Below are positions 25,274 to 34,476 of a stretch of 64,000 nucleotides of DNA, one piece after another. Position 1 is the first letter of the stretch; each line of letters begins with the position of its first letter. Under the pieces are notes generated by a model, which saw nothing but the letters and a program-made list of their open reading frames with translations, had not been told where the DNA came from and ran no database searches. The translations under genes and the position numbers were made by a program. Source of the stretch: G965237725 sp965237725. GTDB taxonomy: Bacteria > Pseudomonadota > Gammaproteobacteria > Arenicellales > Poriferihabitantaceae. The DNA lies in NCBI GenBank assembly GCA_965237725.1, contig OZ250151.1, positions 2,108,001 through 2,172,000 on the forward strand. Reading direction: 5' to 3'.

Positions 25274-26383
25274 TCACGAGCTCTGCTTATCCAGCGCATC
25301 TATTATGGCATCTCCCATTTCACCAGTGGTCACAGGTTCCTGTCCATCAACCTGCAACAAATCCGCGGTTCGAATGCCTTTTGCTAATACCGCTTCAACT
25401 GCCTGCTCCACACGATTTGCCTTTTCCGCCATGTCGAAACTATAGCGCAGCGCCATAGCAAAACTGAGAATACAGGCGATGGGATTGGCCTTGCCCTGCC
25501 CTGCGATATCTGGCGCAGAACCATGCACGGGTTCATAAAGCGCACGAGGTCGCCCGTTATCCATAGGCGCACCCAGTGTTGCAGACGGTAGCATGCCGAT
25601 GGAACCCGTCAGCATCGCTGCGGCGTCGGACAACAAGTCGCCAAACAAATTATCGCTGACAATGACGTCAAACTGTTTCGGCCACCTGACCAACTGCATC
25701 AATCCGGCGTCGGTATACATGTGACTGAGTTCAACATCGTCATACTCGGCACTTCCCAACTCAGTCAGGACTTCCCGCCATAATACGCCGGATTCCATGA
25801 CATTGGCTTTTTCCATGGAACAAACTTTACCCTTACGTTGACGCGCCAGTTCAAATGCCGTGCGGGCGATGCGTCGGATTTCGCTTTCGGTATAACGCTG
25901 GGTATTGATACCCACGCGTTCGCCGTTCTCTTCAATGATCCCTCGGGGTTCGCCAAAATAAATGCCCGAGGTTGATTCGCGCACGATCATGATGTCGAGG
26001 CCCGAGATGACATCCTGCTTCAGGGACGAAAAATCCGTCAACGCATCAAAACATTGTGCCGGGCGCAGATTGGCATAAAGATCCATGTCTTTGCGCAACC
26101 GCAGTAGTCCGCGCTCGGGTTTTTCAGCAAAGGCAAGATGATCATATTTTGGGTCGCCGATAGCACCGAACAAAACCGCATCCACTTCCATTGCTTTTGC
26201 CAGGGTTTCATCGCGCAAAGGCGTGCCATACGCATCGATGGCTGCGCCACCAACCAGATCTTCGGAAAGCTCAAAAGCGATATCGCCTTGCTCCGCAAAC
26301 CAGCGGATAACTTTGCGGGTCTCAGCAATGACGTCCGGGCCGATACCATCGCCGGGTAATAATAATATAGTTAGCCTGGTCAT
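25274..26383 (-). CDS. 3-isopropylmalate dehydrogenase-like enzyme
   Basis: A 369-residue beta-decarboxylating dehydrogenase with LeuB features: LLPGDGIGPDV at the start, the PERGLLRLRKDMDLYANLRPA segment, MIVRESTSGIYFG, SHMYTDAGLMQL, SDNLFGDLLSDAAAML, and YEPVHGSAPDIAGQGKANP. The substrate-loop pattern is that of LeuB and not of tartrate or D-malate dehydrogenase. No other leucine genes are nearby. Its ATG overlaps the MttB stop by 4 nt (ATGA), so the two are translationally coupled. It may oxidise and decarboxylate a 2-hydroxyacid made in this pathway; that is inference. Confidence 0.85.
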   Translation of the reverse strand: MTRLTILLLPGDGIGPDVIAETRKVIRWFAEQGDIAFELSEDLVGGAAIDAYGTPLRDETLAKAMEVDAVLFGAIGDPKYDHLAFAEKPERGLLRLRKDMDLYANLRPAQCFDALTDFSSLKQDVISGLDIMIVRESTSGIYFGEPRGIIEENGERVGINTQRYTESEIRRIARTAFELARQRKGKVCSMEKANVMESGVLWREVLTELGSAEYDDVELSHMYTDAGLMQLVRWPKQFDVIVSDNLFGDLLSDAAAMLTGSIGMLPSATLGAPMDNGRPRALYEPVHGSAPDIAGQGKANPIACILSFAMALRYSFDMAEKANRVEQAVEAVLAKGIRTADLLQVDGQEPVTTGEMGDAIIDALDKQSS

Positions 26384-27927
26384 GTTGCCTCCATTGCCGA
26401 GCGTGGCAGATGAATATCAAATTTTTCGCGCACAGCGTTATCTATCTCCTGAGAGATGTGTTTCGGATAGTGTTCATTCAAAATCTGTCGCGTGCGCGCC
26501 ATGGCTACGCTTCGAATATCCGGGGCGCCGTCCACTTCCCATTCGGTGATGGTGCGTCGATCGCCAATTTCGGGATAGACAAAATCGCTCTCCATGCGCT
26601 CCAGGGTCTCGGTCCGGCCGAGGAAATGGCCTTCGCCGTGGGTAACCTCGTCAATCGATTTCAACGCAAGGGTCTCGTCGCTGACTTCAATTTCGGTCAG
26701 GGATTTCATGATAATACCCAGCATGTCGTTATCAATGACGTAACTTTCCAGGGCACAACCCATTAGACTGGCCTGCATTCCGCTGGCCTGGGTGATCAAA
26801 TTACAACCCGCCTGAGCGGCCAGGGTGACGGCCAGGCTTTTTTCGTAACCGCTTTGGGCATCGGCTATCTTACTGTCTGTGGCACCGGCTATAACCGAAT
26901 TGGGTAGCTTGTAATAGTTTGACATCTGTACGCTCGCCGCAGTTGCGATTGCACCCTCCGCGCTGCCGCCACTCATCGCGCCAGTACGCAGATCGGTGAG
27001 CATGGGTCGCGTACCCAGGATTACTTTTGCTTCAGGATCCAGCACCCAGGCGAATATCATACCAGCCAGGGACTCAGCAATGGTCTGGGCAATGGAGCCG
27101 GCCAGGGTCACCGGGCTCGACGCGCCCATCTGACCGAAGGTATTGGAATGCAATGGAATCCCACAACGCACCGCCTCGGCACCAATTGCGCAGGACTCGG
27201 CGTCGAAGCGCATGGGTGGCACCGACATGTTGCAATTTAATGATAAAAACGGCCGCGCCAGGAAGGCTTCCCGCGAACCGGCAATGGCGTAGCACATGTT
27301 GGCGATTTCCTCCACATGGGATGCGTCTGTGGCTGCGGCAAATACATGCTTTCGCGTACCGACCAGACAGGCATAGGCGGTATTGATGTCCAGGGCTCGC
27401 GTATCGGGCATGTCCCGGGCAACCAGGGAACGACTGAAGAAGTGAATGTTATCGAGACTATCGACCAGCCGCGCCGCATCATACAGGTCACTTAAGGTTG
27501 AATCCCGATAGCGCCCACTATCCAGATCAAGAATCAGTGGCGCTGCACCCCCGGAACCCGCATAAACTTTCCCAACCCCAAGTTGCATATCGTAAACCGG
27601 GTCTTGGCCACAAAGCGCATATTCGCGCAGCAGACCGTCCAGGGCCTTTTCAATCAATTCGGCAGAAAAATGCAGCCGACCATCGCTATCGACATTGCCG
27701 CCCGCCTGGGTGACAGGATCGATAACAATATCCGGTGCCTCGGCCATACCCACATCGGACAATATGGAACGTACGGCGGCATCGATCTTGGGCAAGTCCG
27801 CTGGGTTCAACGGTTGATAGCGTCCACCGATCAGTCCACGGGGTGCGGGTTGCACCGCTCTCGGCGGATTGTCACCATCACCCCGTCGTCGTCGTCGGCC
27901 CTTACTGCGTTTTTCGTTTTCCTGCAT
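26380..27927 (-). CDS. MttB-family (trimethylamine methyltransferase-like) protein, non-pyrrolysine
   Basis: A protein of about 515 residues with an N-terminal basic stretch (KRSKGRRRRRG), followed by the MttB/TIM-barrel body. It includes KHVFAAATDASHVEEI, LNCNMSVPPMRF, HSNTFGQMGASSPVTLAGS, MSGGSAEGAIA and a long C-terminal helical region (HEHYP-type). No amber codon interrupts the frame, so this is a non-Pyl homologue, like MtgB or MtcB that demethylate quaternary amines to a corrinoid protein. No corrinoid protein or its reactivator is present in the window. ATG 27927 is preferred over an upstream TTG at 27966. It couples by overlap to the LeuB-like gene. Confidence 0.85.
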   Translation of the reverse strand: MQENEKRSKGRRRRRGDGDNPPRAVQPAPRGLIGGRYQPLNPADLPKIDAAVRSILSDVGMAEAPDIVIDPVTQAGGNVDSDGRLHFSAELIEKALDGLLREYALCGQDPVYDMQLGVGKVYAGSGGAAPLILDLDSGRYRDSTLSDLYDAARLVDSLDNIHFFSRSLVARDMPDTRALDINTAYACLVGTRKHVFAAATDASHVEEIANMCYAIAGSREAFLARPFLSLNCNMSVPPMRFDAESCAIGAEAVRCGIPLHSNTFGQMGASSPVTLAGSIAQTIAESLAGMIFAWVLDPEAKVILGTRPMLTDLRTGAMSGGSAEGAIATAASVQMSNYYKLPNSVIAGATDSKIADAQSGYEKSLAVTLAAQAGCNLITQASGMQASLMGCALESYVIDNDMLGIIMKSLTEIEVSDETLALKSIDEVTHGEGHFLGRTETLERMESDFVYPEIGDRRTITEWEVDGAPDIRSVAMARTRQILNEHYPKHISQEIDNAVREKFDIHLPRSAMEAT

Positions 27928-28139
27928 GTCCCTTTTTCTCAGTCGTGTACTAAACAATTTAAACAAGACGACCGCTCAAACTGCCTGCTGCCGTTGAGAA
28001 CGAATGTGTTGCTTTTCTGCCAGCGACGATTCTTTATTGCCATCTTACCAGCTGCGGAATGGCTGGTCGAAAAGCGTTGGGGAATTGTCTGGTCTGTCAT
28101 GGTTGCTCTTCTGACATGATCGAGGATCATCGCTCCACA

Positions 28140-29615
28140 TCAGGCTGGAAACGGGTCGGGTTGTTGGGGATCCGTTGCCAGCCATACCGACTTGGTTTGC
28201 ATGAAACAACGCATACCTTCGAAGCCGTTTTCACGGCCATAACCCGATTGTTTGAATCCACCAACGGGTGATTGGGTCGCGGCGTTGAAGTAATTGTTTA
28301 TATAAATTGTCCCGGCCTCGATCCGATCCGCCATGCGCATCGCTTTGGTCACATCCTTGGACCAGATGCCGGCGGCAAGGCCGAACACGGTGTCATTGGC
28401 AACATGAATGACCTCCTCGTCGTCTTGCCAGCTTTCGGTGGAAACCACCGGACCAAACACTTCGTTTTGCGCCAGATCGGTATTGTTCGGCACATCCGCA
28501 AATATTGTGGGGCCGACGTAATAGCCTTTGTCCCGGCAAGCACTGCGGCCATCGAGCAATAACTTGTGTCCCGCTTCTTCAGCGGCGGAAATACTCCTTA
28601 GCACATTTTCATAATGGGGTCGGTTTGCAATGGGACCAATTTGTGTTGTTGGGTCGGTTGGGTCGCCCACTCGAGCCTTGGCAACCACCTCTACTAAACG
28701 TTCGCTAAACTCTGCAATTATTGATTGATGCACCAGCAGCCGGGAGCCAGAAATGCAGCTTTGCCCTGCGGCCGGGAAAATACCCGAAGCCACACCATTC
28801 ACCGCCAGCTCCAGATCCGCATCGGGCAATATTATCTGGGGCGACTTTCCGCCCAATTCCATGATGATAGGCTTGACCTGCCGCGCAGCAATGTTTGCCA
28901 CCGCACGCCCACCGGCGGTGCCGCCGGTAAATGACACCATGCGCACATCGGTATGATCGATCAAGGGCTCGCCGGTGGTTGGGCCAAAACCGGTAACTAC
29001 ATTGAGCACCCCTGGAGGCAGGTCGGCCTCGAGCAACACCTCCATCAATTCCAACGTGGAACACGAAGATTGCTCCGAGGGTTTCATCACCACAGTATTT
29101 CCCGCTGCCAGACAGGGCGCGAGCTTCCAGATCAGTGTGCCGATGGGGGAATTCCAGGGCAGGATTAATCCACAAACCCCAAACGGTTCCCATTTCATAT
29201 AATTGTGCATATCGGGCACTTCGGCGGGAATCAAGCTGCCTTCGAACTTGTCGCACATGCCGCCATAATAATGAAAGCTATCCACCTGCCATGCATTGGG
29301 TTTTAATGAAGGGGTGATATTCTTTGGCAGCTTGCCGTTGTCACGGGTTTCTATCTTACCGAGATGATCAGCGTGTTTTGAAATCACATCACCCATGCGC
29401 CGCATCAACCTGCCGCGCTCGGCGGGCATCATCCGCCCCCACGGTCCTTCGTAGAATGCAGCCTTCGCAGCAGCCACCGCGCGATTTACATCTTCACTAT
29501 TACAATCCGGCACCCTCGCCCAGACTTCGCCATTGGCTGGGTTTTCACTGTCAAAGAACTGGCCAGAATCTGGCTGGTGCCAGTCGTTATTAACAAAATA
29601 CTGATAGTCTTTCAT
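28140..29615 (-). CDS. Aldehyde dehydrogenase (betaine aldehyde dehydrogenase-like)
   Basis: A 491-residue NAD(P)-dependent aldehyde dehydrogenase. The general-base Glu is in IIMELGGKSPQIIL, the catalytic Cys in GQSCISGSR, and EVFGPVVSTES and PVGGFKQSGYGRENGFEG are in the C-terminal domain. Together with the choline-dehydrogenase-like GMC gene 51 nt upstream it could oxidise betaine aldehyde to glycine betaine, the classical BetA/BetB pair. It might equally serve trimethylaminobutyraldehyde, the precursor of gamma-butyrobetaine, which would link to the butyrobetaine hydroxylase at the operon's end. The family is certain, the substrate is not. Confidence 0.88.
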   Translation of the reverse strand: MKDYQYFVNNDWHQPDSGQFFDSENPANGEVWARVPDCNSEDVNRAVAAAKAAFYEGPWGRMMPAERGRLMRRMGDVISKHADHLGKIETRDNGKLPKNITPSLKPNAWQVDSFHYYGGMCDKFEGSLIPAEVPDMHNYMKWEPFGVCGLILPWNSPIGTLIWKLAPCLAAGNTVVMKPSEQSSCSTLELMEVLLEADLPPGVLNVVTGFGPTTGEPLIDHTDVRMVSFTGGTAGGRAVANIAARQVKPIIMELGGKSPQIILPDADLELAVNGVASGIFPAAGQSCISGSRLLVHQSIIAEFSERLVEVVAKARVGDPTDPTTQIGPIANRPHYENVLRSISAAEEAGHKLLLDGRSACRDKGYYVGPTIFADVPNNTDLAQNEVFGPVVSTESWQDDEEVIHVANDTVFGLAAGIWSKDVTKAMRMADRIEAGTIYINNYFNAATQSPVGGFKQSGYGRENGFEGMRCFMQTKSVWLATDPQQPDPFPA

Positions 29616-29666
29616 GAATTTAATCTCATTGTTTGTAACGAAGATGGTAGCTTTCGGGTGTGCTCA

Positions 29667-31340
29667 TCATACTCCAGGATTCTCGGGGGGTAGAGGCGAA
29701 TGTCCCAGAATCATATCAGCTGCTTTTTCCGCCATGGCAATTATCGTAGCATTTGGGTTACCAGTGATTTGTGAAGGCATGGCGGCAGCATCACAAACCC
29801 GCAAGGCTTCGATGCCGCGCACCCGGAGTTCTTTATCCAGCACGGCATTGCTATCACCTTCACTGCCCATGCGGGCGGTGGAACAGGGATGATGGCCGGT
29901 ATAAGCGGTAGCGCGGATAGCTTCGATAATCTCTGAATCACTATTGGCATCCTTCCAGGCACCCAGTTCTCCAGAAACGTATTGGGAAATTTGTGGTTGT
30001 GCCATCACTTCTCGCATAACCTTAACCCCTCGCACCAGCTCATCCAGATCTCTGGGATCAGAAAAAAAATTAGGATCAATCAATGGATGTTCACTTGGAT
30101 TGTTGCTGGCCAATCGCACCGTCCCGAAAGATTTTGGCCGCTGTTGATTGATATCAATTTGAATGCCAGGCTGGGCCACCTTGCGACCGCGCACCAGCCA
30201 TCGTCGACCCAGGCGTTGTAATAAGGGTGCAGCTTCTTCCTCACCACTGGTGAGGTTTTCATCTACGACCATGGGTGTCATAAATACTTCGAGCTCGGGC
30301 AGTGTTGGATCTTCGAATGCATGGAACAGTACAGCGGAGAAAAATGCGCCGGCCCCCGGACCCTTTCCAGACAGCAGCCAGCGAGCCATGAGCATTGCTG
30401 CTTTGTCAAGACGCTGGTGTCGCGCAAGACTCAGGTCCATTCGATCGGAGCCATATTGCATAGAAACGTCGACGTGATCGGCAAGATGCTCGCCTACCCC
30501 AGGCAGATTTGCACGAGTCGCTATGCCGTGTTTCGACAAATGATCCGCTGGACCTATTCCCGACAACATTAATAACTGGGGTGTAGCGAATGCGCCCTGG
30601 CAGACAATGACCTCGCCCTCGGCACGAATACATGTTCCGTCTAAGGTCTCAAGGCCAGTGGCTCTATGGCCGTTAAACATAATTCGACAAATTTGTTTGT
30701 TGGTCAGAATGGTCAGATTTTTCGGGGGATTGCTGAGATAAGCGATGGCAGATGACTGTCGGACACCGCGATGAATTGTGCTATGGGTACGCGCAATCCC
30801 GGTGCGTACCGGACCATTGAATTCATCAATGCGCTCATGACCTGCTGCAACAGCCGCCTCAATATATGCCTGTTCAAGGGTGCCAAAGTTCGCCGACAGC
30901 TCAGTCTTGAGCGGACCGTCTGTGCCGTGCCAGGCATCGCGGCGATTTTGTGATCCCTCGGAACGGCGAAAATAAGGTAACAAATCTGAATACCCCCAGC
31001 CAGCAAGACCGTTCTGGCGCCAACCATCATAATCTGCCGGAATCCCACGCATGTAAATCATGCCATTCATGATTGAGGTACCACCCAGAGCCTTGCCCCG
31101 TGGATAATAAATTTGACGACCGTTTAATCCCTGTTGCGGTACCGATGCATAACCCCAATCGAGTTTGGGGTTGCCAAATACAAAACCGTTTCCTGCGGGC
31201 ATACGGATAAGCAGATCGCGACCATTGCCTCCGGCCTCCACCAGGCATACCTTAATCGACGGATCCTCTGCCAGTCGCGCCGCTAATGTGCAGCCCGCAG
31301 ACCCGCCGCCGGCGATGACATAATCGTATTCGGTTTTCAC
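29667..31340 (-). CDS. GMC oxidoreductase (choline dehydrogenase-like)
   Basis: A 557-residue FAD flavoprotein. The N-terminal GGGSAGCTLAARLAEDP binds FAD, GKALGGTSIMNGMIYMRG is the GMC signature 1, GAFATPQLLMLSGIGP is signature 2, and TGHHPCSTARMG plus the final TGNPNATIIAMAEKAADMIL carry the catalytic His/Asn region. BetA-type choline dehydrogenases belong here, but alkane- and polyethylene-glycol dehydrogenases look similar. The start is GTG 31340 with an AAGG Shine-Dalgarno. It is the first gene of the eight-gene minus-strand run and divergent from the CoA-ligase operon. Confidence 0.88.
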   Translation of the reverse strand: MKTEYDYVIAGGGSAGCTLAARLAEDPSIKVCLVEAGGNGRDLLIRMPAGNGFVFGNPKLDWGYASVPQQGLNGRQIYYPRGKALGGTSIMNGMIYMRGIPADYDGWRQNGLAGWGYSDLLPYFRRSEGSQNRRDAWHGTDGPLKTELSANFGTLEQAYIEAAVAAGHERIDEFNGPVRTGIARTHSTIHRGVRQSSAIAYLSNPPKNLTILTNKQICRIMFNGHRATGLETLDGTCIRAEGEVIVCQGAFATPQLLMLSGIGPADHLSKHGIATRANLPGVGEHLADHVDVSMQYGSDRMDLSLARHQRLDKAAMLMARWLLSGKGPGAGAFFSAVLFHAFEDPTLPELEVFMTPMVVDENLTSGEEEAAPLLQRLGRRWLVRGRKVAQPGIQIDINQQRPKSFGTVRLASNNPSEHPLIDPNFFSDPRDLDELVRGVKVMREVMAQPQISQYVSGELGAWKDANSDSEIIEAIRATAYTGHHPCSTARMGSEGDSNAVLDKELRVRGIEALRVCDAAAMPSQITGNPNATIIAMAEKAADMILGHSPLPPENPGV

Positions 31341-31571
31341 TAAGCCTTAAATTGTTCGAACAGTGATAATTTCAATAGATTATCTGGTATCAAACAAACT
31401 CTGTAAACTCCCATATGTCGAAGCAGGAATATGAGATCAGAGTATTAATTATTTAAGATCGACGCCATTAAAAGTATTGGTATTGATTGCCGTGTTTGTA
31501 TTTGTTCGCACCTGAATTATACTTTCTATATATGCTATCCCACTCAATCAACCTATTGCTGAGTAATTAAA
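31341..31571. promoter_or_regulatory. Divergent promoter region between GMC and CoA-ligase operons
   Basis: This 231-nt AT-rich spacer must hold promoters for both operons. A 10-bp perfect palindrome TGTTCGAACA lies at 31353-31362, only 13 nt upstream of the GMC start, and could be a repressor site. Toward the ligase the sequence is AT-rich (TATACT, then TATATAT), but no clear -35/-10 pair stands out. No regulator gene is adjacent. Confidence 0.4.
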
Positions 31572-33218
31572 TTGGCCAATAAATTTACCCCGTCGTTGAT
31601 TCCCCTGGAAGAGCGGACTGTTGGTCATGTCCTCGCCAGCCGCGCCCAGGCGTTCGGCGCCAAAAATTTCGTTGAGACAGTTGATGGTGCGAGCATCAGC
31701 TATAGGGAAATGCACGAACGCTCGAATCGTTTCGCCCACGGTATTGCACAGTTCGGAATAGCCTTCCAGGAGCCGGTGCTGGTGATGTTGCCCGACGTCA
31801 TTGATTTCCTCACGGTATGGACTGGCTTCGGTAAGCGCGGTGCGATCCAGGTGCCGATCAATCTGGCCTATCGCAAAAATATCCTGGCGCGGCTCTGCAA
31901 TGATTCAACCGCAAAAAAAATCATTATTGACCGCCAGTTCCTCGATCGACTCGAAGAGATTGAAGAACAGCTGGAGAATCTGGATTGCGTGATTCTCTAC
32001 TCCGAAGACCCATCGTTGAGAAAGGACACTTCGTTACCGGCCATGCTGGCAAAGCGCTGTAAGGCATCTTATTTCGAAGAACTGTTTAGTGAAAATATCG
32101 CCGACTTCGAACCGACGCCAAAATTCAATGACCTGGTCGCCATTATGTACACCTCGGGTACTACGGGCGCATCAAAGGGTGTTGCTACCACTCATGCACA
32201 TTCCTTTGCCTATGCCGATGGCGCGGCAGAAATTTTTAGCCTGACACCAGAGGATCGATACTACACGGCTGGACTGCCACTGTTTCACATTGGCGCCCAA
32301 TGGGCGGTTTGCTATGCGTCGATGATTTATGGCTCCACCGTGGTGCTACGACAAGGTTACCAAAACGAACACTTCTGGCCGGATATCAAGCAGCGTGACT
32401 GCTCTGTGATTTTCATGCTGGGCGCTATCGCTAATTTCATCTGGCAGCAACCAGAAACCCCTGAGGATGTTGAAACACCACTGCGAAAGATTGGTATGTT
32501 CCCCGTAATTCCCGAACATGAAGCCTTCTGTAAACGCTTTGGGCTTGAAATTTCAACGGGCTATGCCAGTACCGAATGCCCAATCACCATGATTCATCAC
32601 TTCGGTGAACCACTGCCTACCAATCAATGCGTGGGTTATGCCACTGAAAATTACGAAGTAAAAATTGTAGATGACCAGGACATCGAATGTGGTTTCGGTG
32701 AAATGGGTGAGATCTGTACCCGGCCGAAAGAACCCTGGAGCATTTTGAAAGAATATTGGCGCCAGCCAGAATACACCGCAGAGGCATTCCGTAACCTTTG
32801 GTATCATACTGGGGACGCCGGATATAAAGACGAACAGGACCGGTTCTATTTTGTTGATCGTTTAACGGATTCAATGCGCCGCCGCGGCGAAAATATTTCC
32901 TCCATGGAAGTCCAGGATGAAATCAACCTCCACCCGGACGTATTTGAAAGCGCGGTGTTCCCGGTGTGGGATGAACACAGCGAGCAAGAGGTCATGGCGG
33001 TGATCACGCCACAACCGGATAAAACTATTGACCCCAAATTGCTCATCGAATTTCTCGACAAAAGTATGCCCTATTTCATGATTCCGCGATATCTCGAGTT
33101 CAGCGACGAAATCCCCAAAACACCCACGGGCAAGATGGAAAAGTACAAGCTGCGCGAGGGCGGTGTAACATCAGCAACCTGGGATCGAGTGGAAGCTGGG
33201 GTTAAGCTTTCAAAATGA
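31572..33218 (+). CDS. Acyl-CoA ligase (crotonobetaine/carnitine-CoA ligase-like)
   Basis: A 548-residue member of the ANL (AMP-forming) ligase family. The phosphate loop YTSGTTGASKG is at about residue 192, followed by FHIGAQWAV, the STGYASTECP motif, YHTGDAGYKDEQDRFYFVDR and MRRRGENISSMEVQ, and the C-terminal catalytic Lys in PKTPTGKMEKYKL. The nearest functional type by eye is CaiC, activating carnitine, crotonobetaine or gamma-butyrobetaine to CoA esters. An in-frame TGA lies just upstream, so TTG 31572 is the only reasonable start. It heads an operon with a thiolase and FadJ-like protein, a complete beta-oxidation half-cycle. Confidence 0.82.
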   Translation: MANKFTPSLIPLEERTVGHVLASRAQAFGAKNFVETVDGASISYREMHERSNRFAHGIAQFGIAFQEPVLVMLPDVIDFLTVWTGFGKRGAIQVPINLAYRKNILARLCNDSTAKKIIIDRQFLDRLEEIEEQLENLDCVILYSEDPSLRKDTSLPAMLAKRCKASYFEELFSENIADFEPTPKFNDLVAIMYTSGTTGASKGVATTHAHSFAYADGAAEIFSLTPEDRYYTAGLPLFHIGAQWAVCYASMIYGSTVVLRQGYQNEHFWPDIKQRDCSVIFMLGAIANFIWQQPETPEDVETPLRKIGMFPVIPEHEAFCKRFGLEISTGYASTECPITMIHHFGEPLPTNQCVGYATENYEVKIVDDQDIECGFGEMGEICTRPKEPWSILKEYWRQPEYTAEAFRNLWYHTGDAGYKDEQDRFYFVDRLTDSMRRRGENISSMEVQDEINLHPDVFESAVFPVWDEHSEQEVMAVITPQPDKTIDPKLLIEFLDKSMPYFMIPRYLEFSDEIPKTPTGKMEKYKLREGGVTSATWDRVEAGVKLSK

Positions 33219-33267
33219 TATTGTTCAACAAAATTTTGTAAACTATTAAACCAATCAAGCCGCCCAA

Positions 33268-34476
33268 ATGACTGACGCCTTTATCTACGACGCTGTCCGC
33301 ACCCCACGAGGTAGAGGCAACCCGAAGGGATCATTACATGAAGTGCCGGCTATTCGTTTGGCAAGTTTTGTGCTGGAACGGATTCGCGACCGAAATGCGC
33401 TGGATACCGCCCTGGTGGATGATATCGTCATGGGCGTGGTCGATCCTGCGGGGGAACAGGGTGCCTGTGTTCCCCGGGTCGCGGCGCTTTATGCCAACTA
33501 TGAACTGACCGCCCCAGGCGTGCAGATCAATCGATTTTGTTCATCGGGTCTGGAGGCGGTGAATATGGCCGCAGCCCAGATCATGGCAGGCCAATCCGAC
33601 CTAACCATTGGTGGCGGCGTTGAAAGCATGTCCCGGGTAAAGATTGGTTCTTCGGGTGGCGCCTGGATGGCTGATCCAGACGTTGCTTTTCCGACTTATT
33701 ATATGCCCCAGGGCATTGGTGCGGACCTCATAGCAACTCGCCAGGGCTATACCAGAGAGGATGTGGATGCTTATGCGGTGGCGTCCCAGCGTCGCACGGC
33801 CCAGGCCCAAAGCGAGGAGAGATTTCATAACAGCATTGAAGCCGTATGTGACATAAATGGTGTCACCCTGCTCGATCACGACGAACACCCTCGTCCTGAA
33901 AGCACCCTGGAATCTCTGGGCGAGTTAATCCCCGCGTTTATGAACATGGGCAAAGCCGCGGGATTTGACGATCTGGCGGTTATGCGTTACCCCGATGTTG
34001 AGCGCATCAATCATGTACACACCGCGGGAAACTCTTCGGGCATTGTTGATGGTGCTGCGGCGGTGTTGCTGGGTAGCCGGGAGGCGGGAGAGCGGTCAGG
34101 TTTAAAACCGAGAGCGCGGATTAAAGGCTATGCTTCCATCGGCAGCGAGCCCGCGATCATGCTCACCGGACCCTCGGACTCAGCACACAAGGTGTTGAAA
34201 CGACTTGGCATGAAGACCACCGACATCGATTTGTATGAAGTCAATGAAGCCTTTGCCTGCGTACCGATGTTGTTCATGGAGGTGATGGATGTTGAACACG
34301 GCAGGGTTAATGTTAACGGCGGCGCCATTGCCATGGGACATCCCCTGGGCGCCACTGGGGCAATGTTGTTATCCACCCTGCTCGACGAGCTGGAGCGCCA
34401 GGACAAGGAAACCGGCCTGGTGACATTATGTGTCGGCGCCGGAATGGGCACTGCAACGGTGATCGAGCGCGTCTGA
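33268..34476 (+). CDS. Thiolase (acetyl-CoA acyltransferase)
   Basis: A 402-residue type I thiolase. The nucleophilic Cys is C91 in NRFCSSGLEAV, His is H358 in NGGAIAMGHPLGATGA, and the second Cys is C388 in TLCVGAGMG. It cleaves a 3-ketoacyl-CoA with CoA to acetyl-CoA and a shortened CoA ester. In this setting, thiolysis of 3-dehydrocarnitinyl-CoA to betainyl-CoA and acetyl-CoA is an attractive reading. The stop overlaps the next gene's ATG by 1 nt (TGATG). Confidence 0.9.
   Translation: MTDAFIYDAVRTPRGRGNPKGSLHEVPAIRLASFVLERIRDRNALDTALVDDIVMGVVDPAGEQGACVPRVAALYANYELTAPGVQINRFCSSGLEAVNMAAAQIMAGQSDLTIGGGVESMSRVKIGSSGGAWMADPDVAFPTYYMPQGIGADLIATRQGYTREDVDAYAVASQRRTAQAQSEERFHNSIEAVCDINGVTLLDHDEHPRPESTLESLGELIPAFMNMGKAAGFDDLAVMRYPDVERINHVHTAGNSSGIVDGAAAVLLGSREAGERSGLKPRARIKGYASIGSEPAIMLTGPSDSAHKVLKRLGMKTTDIDLYEVNEAFACVPMLFMEVMDVEHGRVNVNGGAIAMGHPLGATGAMLLSTLLDELERQDKETGLVTLCVGAGMGTATVIERV

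Noticed and set aside
25274..26383. LeuB-like gene as part of leucine biosynthesis
   Set aside because: No leuA, leuC or leuD nearby, and it is coupled to an MttB gene, so a biosynthetic role is not assumed despite the sequence match.
28705..29256. 183-codon antisense or shifted frame in the aldehyde dehydrogenase gene
   Set aside because: Lies within a certain aldehyde dehydrogenase in another frame; composition biased by the GC-rich codon positions.
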